Source of the DNA: Elephas maximus indicus | Taxonomy: Eukaryota; Chordata; Mammalia; Proboscidea; Elephantidae | Reading direction: 5' to 3' | DNA: 64,000 bases | Assembly: GCF_024166365.1 (NCBI RefSeq) | Contig: NC_064831.1 | Coordinates: 26,278,768-26,342,767 of the forward strand | Part shown: in pieces, positions 11,878 through 23,799 of the stretch | Layout of the letters: every line of letters starts with the position of its first letter | Position numbering within the stretch: position 1 is the stretch's first letter | Translations under genes and position numbers: made by a program | Notes under the pieces: generated by a model | Told to the model about the DNA's origin: nothing | The model's input: the letters and a program-made list of their open reading frames with translations, nothing else | The model's database searches: none

Positions 11878-12348
11878 TATCGTTTATTTTGTTTTTGCTA
11901 AGTCCTCATGTTTTTCTTCTTATTTTGATGGGTAGGTTTGTTAGCTTCCTTTGTAGTTACCCTAAAATTTACCTCTATTTTTCTAAATTTAAACCAACAT
12001 TTTATTTCTTAATATCGCCTTTAACTTCCTCTCCATATGTTCTGGTGTGGCGCAGGTGTCCAGGTTTTCAGTCACCGAATGTGTGGTGCAGACTCTCACC
12101 TACAGTCCCAGACTGTCAGGGCTGCAGATTGGTGTTTGAAGCAGGAACTGTAGGGGGTATGTGTGGGACAAGGCAGGGGGCTGATGGCTGCCCCTGGATG
12201 CCTTGGTGAGGGTGTGTTCCTTTTTCCCTAGAGCATGTAGTGAGGGGCATTGCAGCCGGTCCTTGGGCACACAGTCCTGTTGACTGTAGGGAATGGGAGG
12301 CACCACTTATTCTCAGACCCCTATTATGTGAGTGGCTAGATGGAGTGA

Positions 12349-12525
12349 GGAAACCCTGGTGGTGTAATGGTTAAGTGCTACAGCTGCTAACCAAAGGGTC
12401 AGCAGTTCGAATCCACCAGGCGCTCCTTGGAAACTTTATGGGGCAGTTCTAATCTGTCCTATAGGGTCACTATGAGTCGGAATCAACTCGATGGCACTGG
12501 GTTTGGTTTTTTTGTTTGTTTGTTT
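12349..12525 (+). repeat. AfroSINE inserted in the 5' UTR of L1 copy A, sense
   Basis: Sense SINE with full head and body and a T-rich tail with 'tttg' repeats. A 9-bp duplication 'atggagtga' flanks it (12340-12348 and 12528-12536). Confidence 0.93.
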
Positions 12526-13372
12526 ACATGGAGTGAATGGTACCACCAGCCATCAGGCCCCTGGGGTAGGTGGCTGAGGTTCTGTGCTTAAGAGGCAGGG
12601 CCATGTCAAATGTTATGAGTCTGCAGCTCCCCCTTGGCTGCTGAAGTTGAAAATGGGCTTCAGGTGTATGCCCTGCTGTTATGATAATGATGGCATGTGG
12701 TGTTGAATCAGCCCACACAAGTCTAAACCCACTGACCCACCACTGACCCACCGCACACAGGTCTGGGCAGGAGTAAAGGATTCTGCAAGTCTGCGGACCC
12801 CTTATGCCAGTGGCTCAGTGAAGGGGCAGGGCCTCCTGACTCACCCCGAGTTCCTGGCTTAGGGGGAGTGACAGTTGTTGAATACTGCCAGACTGGTTTC
12901 AGAGCAGAGCAGGGTGGGGGTAGGTGAGGGAAAGTAACCAGTTCTCCACTGTGAAACTCTGGGAGTAGAATTTATTTTGCCTCCCAGTGGTAGGTTAGAT
13001 GTTTGCACTTAACTTTTGCAGGTCCAGCACTGCTTCCACCTAGCTCCAGAGGTGTGTGCAGACTCGCTGCTGCCCAGCCTCACCCAACATGGTGAGGTGC
13101 ATCCCAAACACTACTGCTCACCTCAGCCTGCAGGCACAGGATGACCTAGTCAGCAGGGCACTGGCAACCTAACAACTGGCACTTCTTTGCTGTTTTTGAA
13201 TTATCCCTCCTTCTCCCTGCCACTCAATCCAACTCTTCAGCTTTGTCTTTTATGATCAGGGCTTCCAGACTGTCATATATAATCAATTCACTTGTTTTTT
13301 CAGGTCTTTGTTGTAAGAGGGACAACAGGAAGAGTCTGACTATCCCACCATCTTGGCCACACCTCTTAGTTT

Positions 13373-13585
13373 CCTATTTCTGCTGTATCAAATTACCACT
13401 CATTTAATGGCTTAAACAAAACAAAATTTATTATCTTAGAGTTCTGAAAGTAAGAATTCTGAGATTGTTCTCACTGGGCTAAAATCTAGGTGTTCATAAG
13501 GTTCCATTTCCTCTGCAGGCTCTGTAAGAGAGCTGTTTCCATGCCTTTCCACCTTTTAGAGGCTAACCACATTCCTTCACTCATG
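13373..13585 (-). mobile_element. Older LTR/MaLR-like repeat, antisense, left half
   Basis: Antisense old mammalian repeat: 'tagtttcctatttctgctgt', 'ggcttaaacaaaac', 'atttattatctta', like the end of an MLT-type LTR read backwards. It resumes at 14098-14360 ('cttccacttttaaggccctt', 'aacatattcacagattccag') on the other side of a younger LTR. Family name not certain. Confidence 0.6.
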
Positions 13586-13590
13586 ATCCA

Positions 13591-14092
13591 CGTCTAGGTC
13601 ATCTAGTCTGCTATAACAGAAATACCACAAGTGGATGGCTTCAACAAAGAGAAGCTTATTCTCTCACAGTCCAGTAGGCTAGAAGTCCAAATTAAGGGTG
13701 CCGGCTCCAGGGGAAGGTTTTCTCTCTCTGTTAGTTCTGAAGGAAGGTCCTTGTGATGCATCGGTCTTGCCTTGGTCTGGGAGCATCTCAGCACAGGAAC
13801 CTCAGGTCCAAAGGACACCCTTTGCTCCCAGCACTGCTTTCTTGGTGGTATAAGGCCCCCCATCTCTCTCCTCACTTCTCTCTTTTATATCTCAAAGAGA
13901 TTGGCTTAAGACACTATCCAATCTTGTATATCTCGTCAGTATAACTGCCACTAATCCATCTCATTTCATCATAGTGATAGGATTTACAACACAGGGAAAT
14001 CACATAAAATGATGGACAATCACACAGTACTGGGACTCATGGCCCAGCTAAGCTGACAGACATTTTTGGGGAACACAATTCAATCCATGACA
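13591..14092 (-). mobile_element. Solo LTR (MLT1-like, ERVL-MaLR type), antisense, exact TSD
   Basis: 502-bp LTR. On the minus strand it begins 'tgtcatggattgaattgtgt', the typical MaLR 5' start, and its 3' end reads as 'cgtctaggtcatctag' on the + strand, like the MLT1 end. Flanked by a perfect 5-bp duplication 'atcca' (13586-13590 and 14093-14097), the size expected for this retrovirus-like class. No internal genes remain, so it is a solo LTR. It sits inside the older LTR-like repeat. A related 5' fragment is at 46548. Confidence 0.78.
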
Positions 14093-14097
14093 ATCCA

Positions 14098-14360
14098 CTC
14101 CTCTTTTTTCAAAGCCAACAACTTTGAGCTGAGTCCTTCTCACACTGCTATCTCTCTGATTCTCTCTTCCTCTTCCCTCTTCCACTTTTAAGGCCCTTGG
14201 GGTTACAATGAACCCACCTGGATAATTTAGGATACTCTTTCTTAAGGTCAGCTGATTAACAATTTTAATTCCATGTACAATCTTAATTCTCCCTTGCCAT
14301 GTAACTTAACATATTCACAGATTCCAGGGATTGAGACAAGGACACCTTTGGAGAATCTTT
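14098..14360 (-). mobile_element. Older LTR/MaLR-like repeat, right half
   Basis: Continuation of the element at 13373-13585 after the inserted LTR. From 14361 to 15064 I see no gene and no repeat I can name; it is AT-rich with a short A7T7 tract at about 14890-14903. Confidence 0.55.
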
Positions 14361-16067
14361 TTCCTATCTTCTGTATTGATATTTTGTAAAACCATGTCTG
14401 TTCAACAGGCAGACATCAAGGCCAGCTCCTGGCAATATAAAGACCTAATTGATAGTGCCAGGTCAGATCCCAGATGTCAAAAAATATTCTATTTCTTTTC
14501 CTAGGATATTTGTACTCAGGTCTCTTCCCTTTGAGTTAATTCATCTCACTGCACTACTATGACTTTTTGTTTAACTGTATCTATTTACAAACTTCAATAA
14601 AATTAAAAATATCTCTACTACAGTAAAAAATGTATTAAAATAATTAATTAAACAAGTACAAATTTGCAATGACTATAGTGGCTATTGTGCCAGTCTGCCT
14701 CAGCAAATGTCTCCCTTACCCTCTCTGGCCCGGTATTTCCCCAAGCATGAGGTCCTGCATTAGATTGATCCCTCCTAACGGTTTGTCCAAAGGAAGTGAG
14801 TCAGACAATGTTCTGTGGTGATCCATAAGTTTTACATTGGCTAATTATTGGAAGTAGACCACCAGAGCTTTTTCCTAGTCTAATCTTATAAAAAAATTTT
14901 TTTAATCTTATTAAGGTTTTAACCTTGGGCAGTAACTTAACTTTACTAAGATCCAGTTTCATCAAAAGTCAGTGGGAGTTAAAAATAACATTATCTTCAT
15001 GAATCTGCTTCGATGAAATCATGCAAATAGACTGTTAGGAACGATATAGCTCACTCAGTAATCCCTCAATAATTTTTTTTTTTTATAATTTTTATTGTGC
15101 TTTAAGTGAAAGTTTACAAATCAAATCAGTCTCTTACACAAAAACTTATATATACCTTGCTACATACTCCCAATTGCTATCCCCCTAATGAGACAGCCCG
15201 CTCTCTCCCTCCACTCTCTCTTTTCGTGTCCATTTCGCCAGCTTCTAACCCCCTTCACCCTCTCATCTCCCATCCAGGCAGGAGATGCCAACATAGTCTC
15301 AAGTGTCCACCAGATCCAAGAAGCTCACTCCTCACCAGCATCCCTCTCCACCCTATTTCCCAGTCCAATCCATGTCTGAAGAGTTGGTTTCGGGAAAGGT
15401 TTCTGTCCTGGGCCAACAGAAGGTCTGGGGGCCATGACCACCGGGGTCCTTCTAATCTCAGTCAGACCATTAAGTCTGGTCTTTCTATGAGAATTTGGGG
15501 TCTGCATCCCACTGCTCTCCTTCTCCCTCAGGAGTTCTCTGTTGTGTTCCCCGTCAAGGCAGTCATCCGTTGTAGACCAGCACCATCTAGTTCTTCTGGC
15601 CTCAGGATGATGTAGTCACTGGTTCATGTGGCCCTTTCTGTCTCTTGGGCTCGTAATCACCTCGTGTCCTTGGTGTTCTTCATTCTCCTTTGATCCAGGT
15701 GGGTTGAGACCAATTGATGCATCTTAGACGGCTGCTTGCTAGCGTTTAAGACCCCAGAGGCCACTCTTCGAAGTGGGATACAGAATGTTTTCTTAATAGA
15801 TTGTATTGTGCCAATTGACTTAGATGTCACCTGAAACCATGGTCCCCAGACCCCTGCCCCTGCTACACTGGCCTTTGAAGCATTCGGTTTATTCAGGAAA
15901 CTGCTTTTGGTTTAGTCCAATTGTGCTGACCTCCCCTGTATTGTGTGCTCTTTCCCTTCACCTAAAATAGTTCTTATCTACTATCTAAACCCCTTTCCCG
16001 CCCTCCCTCCCCCCCTCATAACGACAAAAGAATGTTCTCTTCTCAGTTTAAACTAGTTCTCAAGTTC

Positions 16068-19000
16068 TCATAATAGTGGCCTTATACAATATTTGTCCTT
16101 TTGCAACTGACTAATTTCACTCAGCATAATGCCTTCCAGGTTCCTCCATGTTATGAAACGTTTCACAGATTCCTCACTGTTCTTTATTGATGCGTAGTGT
16201 TCCGTTGTGTGAATATACCATAATTTATTTATCCATTCATCCGTTGATGGGCGCCTTGGTTGCTTCCATATTTTTGCTATTGTAAACAGTGCTGCATAAA
16301 CATGGGTGTGCATATATCTGTTCGTGTAAAGGCTCTTATTTCTCTAGGATATATTCCAAGGAGTGGGATTGCTGGATCCTATGGTAGTTCTATTTCTAGA
16401 TTTTTAAGGAAGACCCAAATTGATTTCCAAAGTGCTTGTACCATTTTACATTCCCACCAGCAGTGTTCCAATCTCTCCACAGCCTCTCCAACATTTACTA
16501 TTTTGTGTTTTTTGGATTAACGCAGCCTTGTTGGAATGAGATGAAGTCTCATTGTAGTTTTGATCTGCATTTCTTTAATGGCTAATAATCATGAACATTT
16601 CCTCATGTATCTGTTAGCTACCTGAACGTCTTCTTTAGTGAAGTGTCTATTCATATCTTTTGCCCATTTTTAAATTGGGTTATTTGTCTTTTTGTAGTTG
16701 AGTTTTTGCAGTATCATGTAAATTTTAGAGATCAGGTGCTGATTGGATATGTCATAGTTGAAATCTTTTTCCCAGCCTGTAGGTAATCTTTTTACTGTTT
16801 TGGTGAAGTCTTTGGATGAGCATAGGTTTTTGATTTTTAGGGGCTCCCAGTTATCTAGTTTTGTTTTGCATTTTTAATAATGTTTTCTATACTGTTTATG
16901 CCATGTATTAGGGCTCCGAACAGTGTCCCTATTTTTTTCTTCCATGATCTTTACCTTTTTAGATTTTATATTTAGGTGTTTGATACATTTTGAGCTCATT
17001 TTTTTGCATGGAGTGAGGTATGGGTCTTGTTTCGCTTTTTTGCAGATGGATATCCAGTTATGCCAGTTATCCAGTTATGCCAGCACCATTTGTTAAAAAA
17101 ACTGTCTGCTCCCCCATTTAACTGTTTTGGGGCCTTTGTCAAAAATCAACTGCTCATATGTGGATGGATTTATGTCTGGATTCTCAATTCTGTTCCATTG
17201 GTCTATGAATCTGTTGTTGTACCAGTACCAGGCTGTTTTCACTACTGTGGTGGTATAATAGTTTCTAAAATCAGGGAAAGTAAGGCCTCCCACTTTGTTT
17301 TTCTTTTTCAGTAATGCCTTATTTATCTGCAGCTTCTTTCCCTTCCATATGAAGTTGGTAATTTGTTTCTCCATCTCATCAAAGAATGTCGTTGGGATTT
17401 GGATCGGAATTGCATTAAATGTATAGATCCTTTTTGGTAGAATAGACATTTTTATAATGTTAAATCTTCCTATCGATGAGCAAGGTATGTTTTTCCACTT
17501 ATGTAAGTCTCTTTTGGTTTCTTGCAGAAGTCTTTTGCAGTTTTCTTTGTATAAGTCTTTTACATCTCTGGTAAGATTTATTCCTAATTATTTTATCTTG
17601 TTGGGGGCTACTGTAAATGGCATTGATTTGGTGATTTCCTCTTCAATGTTCTTTTTGTTGGTGTAGAGGAATCCAACAGATTTTTGTATGCTTATCTTGT
17701 ATCCTGGTACTCTGCTGAACTCTTCTATTAGTTTCAGTAGTTTTCTTGAGGATTCCTTAGGGTTTTCTGTGTATAAGATCATGTCACCTGCAAATGGAGA
17801 TACTTTTACTTCTTCCTTGCCAATCTGGATGCCCTTTATTTCTTTAAAAAAAAAATTTTTTTTTTTTTTATCTAGCCTAATTACTCTGGCTAGGACCTCC
17901 AACACAATGTTGAGTAAGAGCAGTGATAAAGGGCATCCTTGTCTGGTTCCCAGTCTCAATGGGAATGCTTTCAGGCTCTCTCCATTTAGGGTGATGTTTG
18001 CTGTTGGTTTTATATAAATGCCCTTTATTATGTTGAGAAATTTTCCTTCTATTCCTGTTTTGCTCTAGTTTTTATCATGAATAGGTGTTGGACTTTGTCA
18101 AATGCCTTTTCTGCATCAATTGATAAAATCATTGGATTCTTGTCTTTTGTTTTATTTATGTCATGGATTACATTAATTGTTTTTCTAATGTTGAACTATT
18201 CCTGCATACCTGGTATGAATCCCACTTGGTCATGGTGAATTATTTTTTTGATATGTTGTTGAATTCTATTGGCGAGAATTTTGTTGAAGATTTTTGCATC
18301 TAAGTTCATGAGGGATATAGGTCTGTAATTTTCTTTTCTCGTGGTGTCTTTACCTGGTTTTGATATGAGGGATATGGTGGCTTCATAGAATGAGTTTGGC
18401 AGTATTCTGTCCTTTTCTATGCTCTGAAATACCTTTAGTAGTAGTGGTGTTAACTCTTTTCTGAAGTTTGGTAGAACTCTGCAGTGAAGCCGTCTGGACC
18501 AGGGCTTTTTTGGGGTGGGGGAGTTCGATTGCCTTTTCCATCTCTTCTTTTGTTATGGGTCTATTTAGTTGTTCTATCTCATTTTGTGTAGTTTAGGTAG
18601 GCAGTGTGTTTCTAGGAATTCACCCATTTCTTCTAGGTTTTCAAATTTGTTAGAGTACAATTTTTCATAGAAATCTGATATGATTCTTTTAATTTCAGTT
18701 GGGTCTGTTGTAATATTGTCCATCTCATTTCTTATTTGGGTTATTTGGTTCCTCTCCTGTTTTTCTTTTGTCAGTTTGGCCAGTGGTTTATCAATTTTGT
18801 TAATTTTTTCAAAAAAAACAGCTTTTGGACTTGTTAATTCTTTGGATTGTTTTTTTTTGTTTTCTATTTCCTTTAGTTTAGTATTTGTTTTTTTTTCTGG
18901 TGCCTGTGAGTTTCTTTTGTTGCTCTCTTTCTATTTGTTCAAGTTGTGGGGATAATTCTTTGATTTTGGCCCTTTCTTCTTTTTGTATGTGTGCATTTAT

Positions 19001-19435
19001 TGATAAAAATTGACCTCTGAGCATTGCTTTCGCTGTGTCCCAGAGTTTTCACAGGAAGTGTTTTCATTCTCATTGGAATTTCTTTATTCCATCCTTAATG
19101 TCTTCTATAATCCAGTCTTTTGTTTTGTTTAGTTTCCAAGTGTCTGATTTCTTTTCCCTGCTTTTCCTGTTATTGATTTCCACCTTTATGCCCTTATGGT
19201 CAGAGAAGATGCTTTGTAATATTTGAATGTTTTGGATTCTGCTAAGGCTCGCTTTATGCCCTAATATGTGGTCTATTCTAGAGAATTTTCCATATGCACT
19301 AGAAAAGAAAGTATACTTGGCTGCTGTTGGGCGGAGTGTTCTGTATATGCCTATGAGGTCAAGTTGGTTGATTGTGGCATTTAGGTCTTCCGTGTCTTTA
19401 TTGAGCTTCTTTCTGGATGTGCTGTCCTTCACCAA
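16068..19435 (-). pseudogene. L1 ORF2 remnant of copy B
   Basis: 5'-truncated ORF2 broken by frameshifts. The endonuclease C-terminal catalytic DH is kept (IFSDHKGIKVEI), but the RT catalytic motif FADD is FAGD (codons 17783-17794), removing one metal-binding Asp. The protein ends with the conserved YCIRPLL near 16068, as in copy C. Not functional. Confidence 0.85.
17843..17870. repeat. A10T14 palindromic insertion in L1 copy B
   Basis: Where copy C reads 'atttctttgtctagcc' (about 59855), copy B has A10 (17846-17855) then T14 (17856-17869) between 'atttcttt' and 'atctagcc'. A 4-bp 'ttta' occurs on both sides (17843-17846 and 17867-17870). Same form as the insertions at 35810 and 41981. Confidence 0.75.
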
Positions 19436-19494
19436 AAGTGGTGTGTTGAAGTCTCCTACTATTATTGTTTTGTCAGAAATTAATAACTCAATAA

Positions 19495-19999
19495 ATATTA
19501 ACTGTCCTGATTTTTGTTATTGATATTAATGTTATTATTTTCTCTTTTAATAAATTTATTCCGGGTTACCAGAATTTGACTTATATTTCTACTTACTTCT
19601 TCTCTTTTCTCATGTTATTGACTATATCCATAGGTATATGCCTGTTTGAAAATAAAATTCAAATATCGCTTCATAGATTGGTTTGACAATCCTAGTATAA
19701 TTATATAATTGTGTGGTTTGTCTGTCTAACTTCATTGCACATGCAAACAGGATGTGCCTCAAACTACCAGACAACTAGGAATGAGGCATGTACAACCACT
19801 GGCATCAACCATTCCATGAGTGCTGTGATCAAGACACTTACACAATATTGGCAAAGTGAAAGCCGTTATTATTATTTCTAGAAAGCAAACAATAAACAGT
19901 AAAACAGATTCTCAAAGCAGATCTGCGTATTCTTCTCCAAACTACTCATATTCTTTCTAATATCACTGTACTGGCACACTGTGTTTCTGGTCAAATGTT
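19495..19999. other. AT-rich stretch, nothing assigned
   Basis: Begins with more 'aaatatta'-type sequence after the L1 target site; no open frame or repeat family I can support. Confidence 0.4.
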
Positions 20000-20640
20000 G
20001 TCTTCATGTCTCCACTGCCTCTGGCTACCACCATGTTACCCGGGACACCTGCAAGGCTTCCAAGGCTTCTGCTCTGCCTCTGGGCCTCACTGGGCCTTGC
20101 TTCACTAATGGAAAGACCCCTACACAGGATCTCCTGAGCCTCTGCCACTGCGCCCTTCTTGACCTATGCTGCTGCCTCCTACCATGCTACCCAGGCCAGA
20201 GTGGTTCTCTGTCTTGTTGCCATGATACCAAGGCCTACCCTGCATGAGGGAATGTATTGTTCCCACCACGATGCCCGGAGGGGGAAGGAAGCAAATTACA
20301 CCAGGCACACTCAGGTCTCTGTCCTGCATGTACAAGTGTTGCAGTACTTTAGTAGGAGGCACACCCCTGCACAAAGACACTCAGTTATCTCTCTATGGAC
20401 CAGCAAGCCCACCACCCCTGTCTTCACTTTACAACTCTCTCTTCTTGATACAGGGAGTTCTCAGTGCAGGGAACCTCGGTCCAAAGGATGCACTTCACTC
20501 TACACTCTTTTTGATGGTAGTGAGGGGCCCCAGAACCTCTGTGGATTTGGCCCTTATATAAGCCTAACAGAATAGGAACAGCGACCAATCTCCTAGTTGG
20601 ACCACAAAGGGCACAATCCCATTAAGTGAATTTTCAATCC
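20000..20640 (-). repeat. LTR-like repeat, antisense (tentative)
   Basis: Part of this block resembles the middle of the LTR at 13591-14092: compare 'cagggaacctcggtccaaag' (about 20467) with 'caggaacctcaggtccaaag' (about 13792), each followed by 'ggatgcac' or 'ggacaccc' and later by 'ggtagtgaggggcccc' or 'ggtataaggcccccc'. The open frames on both strands here are GC-driven and overlap, with no recognisable domain. Probably a related LTR; boundaries uncertain. Confidence 0.4.
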
Positions 20641-20924
20641 ACTAGTTTTGTAGTAAATCTACTGATACCTTGCAAAATTTTGGCCCAGACAATCATTTTG
20701 TGAAATTACAAGACCAGGGCTAGAAAAGCCATATAAAAGTGATTCATTGCACTGCAATAATTCAGCCAGTTTTCTTAACCCTTAACCAGTTCATAAGCAG
20801 AACTGTAACAAATCAATCAGTTAATGCTTATTATATTTTGATCATGTAGCACAGCATCGTATAACCTCCCATATTGGAGCTCCTGAGCGGTGCAAACAGT
20901 TATACTGTATAATCTCCTGGAGCG

Positions 20925-21125
20925 GAGCCCCTGGATGGTACAGTTAACATGTTCAGATGCTAATTGAAAAGATGGAGGTTCAAGTCCACCCAAAGACACC
21001 TTGAAAGAAAGACCTGGTGATCTACTTCTGAAAAATCACCCATTAAAAACTCTGCAAAGCACAGTTCCACTCTGACACACATAGGGTTACCATGAGTCAG
21101 ACGTAACTCAATGGTAACTGATTTT
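20925..21125 (+). repeat. Long-variant AfroSINE, sense
   Basis: Sense copy with head 'gagcccctggatggtacag', the extra middle block of the long variant ('ctggtgatctacttctga') and tail 'gagtcagacgtaactcaatg'. A separate stub resembling a SINE head lies just upstream at about 20877-20905 ('gagctcctgagcggtgcaaa'). Confidence 0.75.
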
Positions 21126-21289
21126 TACTGTTTTCTGTTGCAAGATAAAGACATTAAAAAAAAAATTCTCTCATTACTATACATCAGTTCATAAGTCAAC
21201 ATATCCTGCTAAAGCAGAGAAGAAAGGAGATAATGAAATTATACTTATTTGATAGACCTGGTGCTTTATATTTATTCCATACCTGAAAC

Positions 21290-21450
21290 CAAAACCAAAC
21301 CCATTGTCATCAAGTCTATTCCAACTCATAGCGACCCAATAGGACAGAGTAGAACTGCCCCATAGAGTTTCCAAGGAGCTTCTGGTGAATTTGAACTGTT
21401 GGTGTTTTGGTTAGCAGCTGAGCTCTTAACGACTGCACTACCAGGGCTCC
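21290..21450 (-). repeat. AfroSINE, antisense
   Basis: Antisense full-length SINE ending in 'accagggctcc'. Imperfect flanking repeat 'ttattccata' (left) and 'ttattctata' (21451-21460). Confidence 0.88.
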
Positions 21451-21469
21451 TTATTCTATATGGTAACCC

Positions 21470-21805
21470 CTAAAAATAACCCTGTGGAAGAGGCATTATT
21501 ATGCCCCTTTTACAGATGATTAAACTAAGGCTCAGAGAGGTTATATAACAGGCCCAAAATATATAGCCAAAAAGTTTCAAGACTGGAAAAGTTCAATTCG
21601 GTCATGGCCTTTTGTTGGGTAAGACATGTCTAAAAGTACACTCTATTCCCCACATCATTACCAGCTCTTTCTTGACACATTAGTTATTGTGCAAGTTTAG
21701 GTTAACAGGATTATGGACTAAGTATATTTTCTAGGTATGAGTTAAGTGCTTTATGCATCGTAACTCATTTAATACTAATAATATTATAAGGCAAGCATCA
21801 TATTC
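21470..21805 (+). repeat. Two MIR fragments
   Basis: MIR-type sense sequence at about 21470-21600 ('ccccttttacagatgattaa', 'aaggctcagagaggtta') and the head of a second MIR at about 21740-21805 ('gtgctttatgcatcgtaact'). These are old mammalian SINEs. From 21806 to 22800 the sequence is AT-rich with no feature I can support. Confidence 0.65.
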
Positions 21806-22806
21806 AAAATAATCACATCCTGACTTTAGCATGTTGATAAAACAGGCCATTTTCTTCAGAGATCAAATATCCTGAGATTTTAAAATAATCCTGTATGGAG
21901 GTGATAAATGAGGAGAGTATTTGGTCATCTGTATTCTTCCGAATGCTTTCCCACGAGCATTTCTGCAGCCTGAAGCTCAGGAATCCCTAAGGCTTTAGCC
22001 AGGTGCCTTGTATTTTATACCAGCAACAGAGGCATTGGTGGGGATCCGAACAGTGATCTGGGAACCAGAGGCTTAGAGTATTCCACACCTCCTGCACGGT
22101 GGCTCCTCTGATGCAGGTTAGTGCTGCGACTCCTAGACTGAGTGCTTACAACCGGGGATGGTATGCACTAATGCTTTCATTGTGGCCCACTTAATTTCTG
22201 TAATTTTAAAAACTATATCACAATCATACTATTTGGAAAGCACAGAAATTAAAGCACCTGGATTGCACTTGATAAGATCATAACTATTCTTTTTATATTC
22301 TTCCATATACATTTTTTGCAATTTGAAAAATATTGTTTATACGATTAGTATGATATCTAAGAGTGTTCCAGCTGTTATATTGTGTTCCATGGGAAATTTG
22401 TTAGTTCTATAATAGTTTAGGATGCACGTTGTGGAAAACCTTGCAAAATAAGCCCTTTGTGTTTACAGGGTCTCCTCCCATGCCTTCTTTTTTAGTCATA
22501 TTTTAGAATGATATCGGCAACATATGGCAATGCTTCAAGGGACAAGACTAGCTCTCTGGCTCTCACTCTATATTGCCAAATTGACTAATAAAGGATTTTT
22601 CACTTTTACCCTGAGATTAATCTTCATTGCATTCCTACCGGTAATGCATATCATAGAGAAACATTGAGTGTATAATGTTTGAATGCATAAAAATTATAAA
22701 AATTTGGTTTAAACTATGTATTAATTTCCAGTGAGAAAGAACATCCTTTCATACTTATATTGCACTAATGTATCTTTATCGAATTGTAATTATGAAAATA
22801 ATATTA

Positions 22807-23111
22807 CAGGCATTTCCCAGTGTAAGACAGGGTTCCATTCTGAAGACTCAGTCATAAGTCAGTTCTGATATAAGTAGAAAATCTAACTTTTCTAAATATT
22901 CATTATTTTTGCCTCCTATTATCAATATCTTTATAAATCCAATCTTTATTTGTCTTTGGGATTGGCATGAGAATGAAAACATCAACAAATTACGTGCTAC
23001 AACGTTATATGTAGTACATATTACTTACAATAAGGCCTACAAAGATAAAAAAAGGATAGTCATAGGGCAGTTTGTTGTAACTCAAATATGTCTTAAGTCG
23101 GGGATGATCTG
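22807..23111. mobile_element. Tigger/pogo-like short DNA transposon
   Basis: About 305 bp with CAG...CTG ends, TA on both sides (22805-22806 and 23112-23113), and diverged terminal inverted repeats: left 'tacaggcatttcccagtgta' against the reverse complement of the right end, 'tacagatcatccccgactta'. TA target duplication and CAG ends are typical of Tigger/pogo non-autonomous elements. No transposase remains. Confidence 0.6.
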
Positions 23112-23439
23112 TACTAAGCTTTTTAGGAAAGATGAGTCTTATTAATACTCTGACTCTAAGGTGAATGGATGCATATATCTGATTCTATTAAATTCTCTAT
23201 TCATGAATTTATCTTTGGGAAAAAGTTTGTGTAGAGATAAAATTTATGTTTGATAATATACTAAATATAAATAATTTAATTAAACATTCTACATGCACTA
23301 TATTTTTTCATTTTTACAGAGTAAGACAGTTACCCATTTTAAATACACTAACCTGAGACACACAGTTTATAAGAGAGGTGCCTAACTTCACAGAACTCAC
23401 AGTTGCTCCAGTGAGCCCCAGCAGATTTTCCAGACTGAG

Positions 23440-23613
23440 ATGCACTAGGAAGAAAAGGCTAACGATCTACTTCTGAAAAGTCAGCCAAAGTGAACCCGAT
23501 GGATGGCAATAGTCTGATCAACAACCGATTATGGGAATGGCACAGGACTGGGCAGCATTTTGCCTGGGGTAGCCGTGTGTTAGGTGACTTAATGGCATCT
23601 AACAACAACAATG
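23440..23613 (+). repeat. RTE-tailed SINE or RTE 3' fragment, sense
   Basis: Sense sequence 'ggctaacgatctacttctga' leading to 'gacttaatggcatctaacaa' and 'caacaac'. The tail is the same as the RTE LINEs here, which suggests the element was copied by RTE machinery rather than by L1. Confidence 0.6.
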
Positions 23614-23799
23614 TGTTTGAGAGCCCATTCTTTATTTATGTTGTTTGTTTTATTCAAAAAGTTTTGTCATTGTTAAGATAATAATTGGAACAAAAAACTG
23701 GCCAGCCCAAAATAACTGTGGGGAATTTACTTTCGTGACCAGGATTTTGGACCCATGCTTCCTACTTTTGAGACCAGGGAAAAATTAATTAATCTAACC

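Larger units (their letters stand above)
7968..13370 (-). mobile_element. Long L1 (copy A), antisense, ORF1 deleted, 3' UTR missing
   Basis: About 5.4 kb of antisense L1. It lacks the 3' UTR (left edge already within the end of ORF2), carries the whole ORF2 region in broken form, then jumps at about 12040 straight into the 5' UTR and ends at the L1 5' terminus ('ccatcttggccacacctct' near 13350-13369). Compared with copy C in this window, ORF1 and its flanks are absent: the shared 'ccatatgt' (12033-12040 here, 62141-62148 in copy C) is followed here by 5' UTR sequence that matches copy C only from about 63560. Two AfroSINEs are inserted (8291-8442 and 12349-12525). Confidence 0.85.
15073..19486 (-). 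mobile_element. L1 copy B, antisense, 5'-truncated, with TSD
   Basis: About 4.4 kb. It starts with the poly(A) tail as a T-run, then 3' UTR ('tttattgtgctttaagtgaa'), ORF2, and stops inside the endonuclease domain near 19486. An 8-bp duplication 'ctcaataa' flanks it (15065-15072 and 19487-19494). Near the truncated end, about 150 bp present in copy C (61473-61645) is missing between 'ctcctactattattg' and 'ttttgtcagaaattaata'. An A10T14 insertion lies at 17846-17869. Confidence 0.88.

Noticed and set aside
12360..12420. tRNA gene
   Set aside because: The A-box/B-box-like sequence belongs to the head of an AfroSINE, followed by the SINE body and a TSD. The same applies to the other SINE heads in the window.
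15106..15615. 169-codon plus-strand frame
   Set aside because: It is the antisense of the L1 copy B 3' UTR, a region that often stays open by base composition; not a gene.
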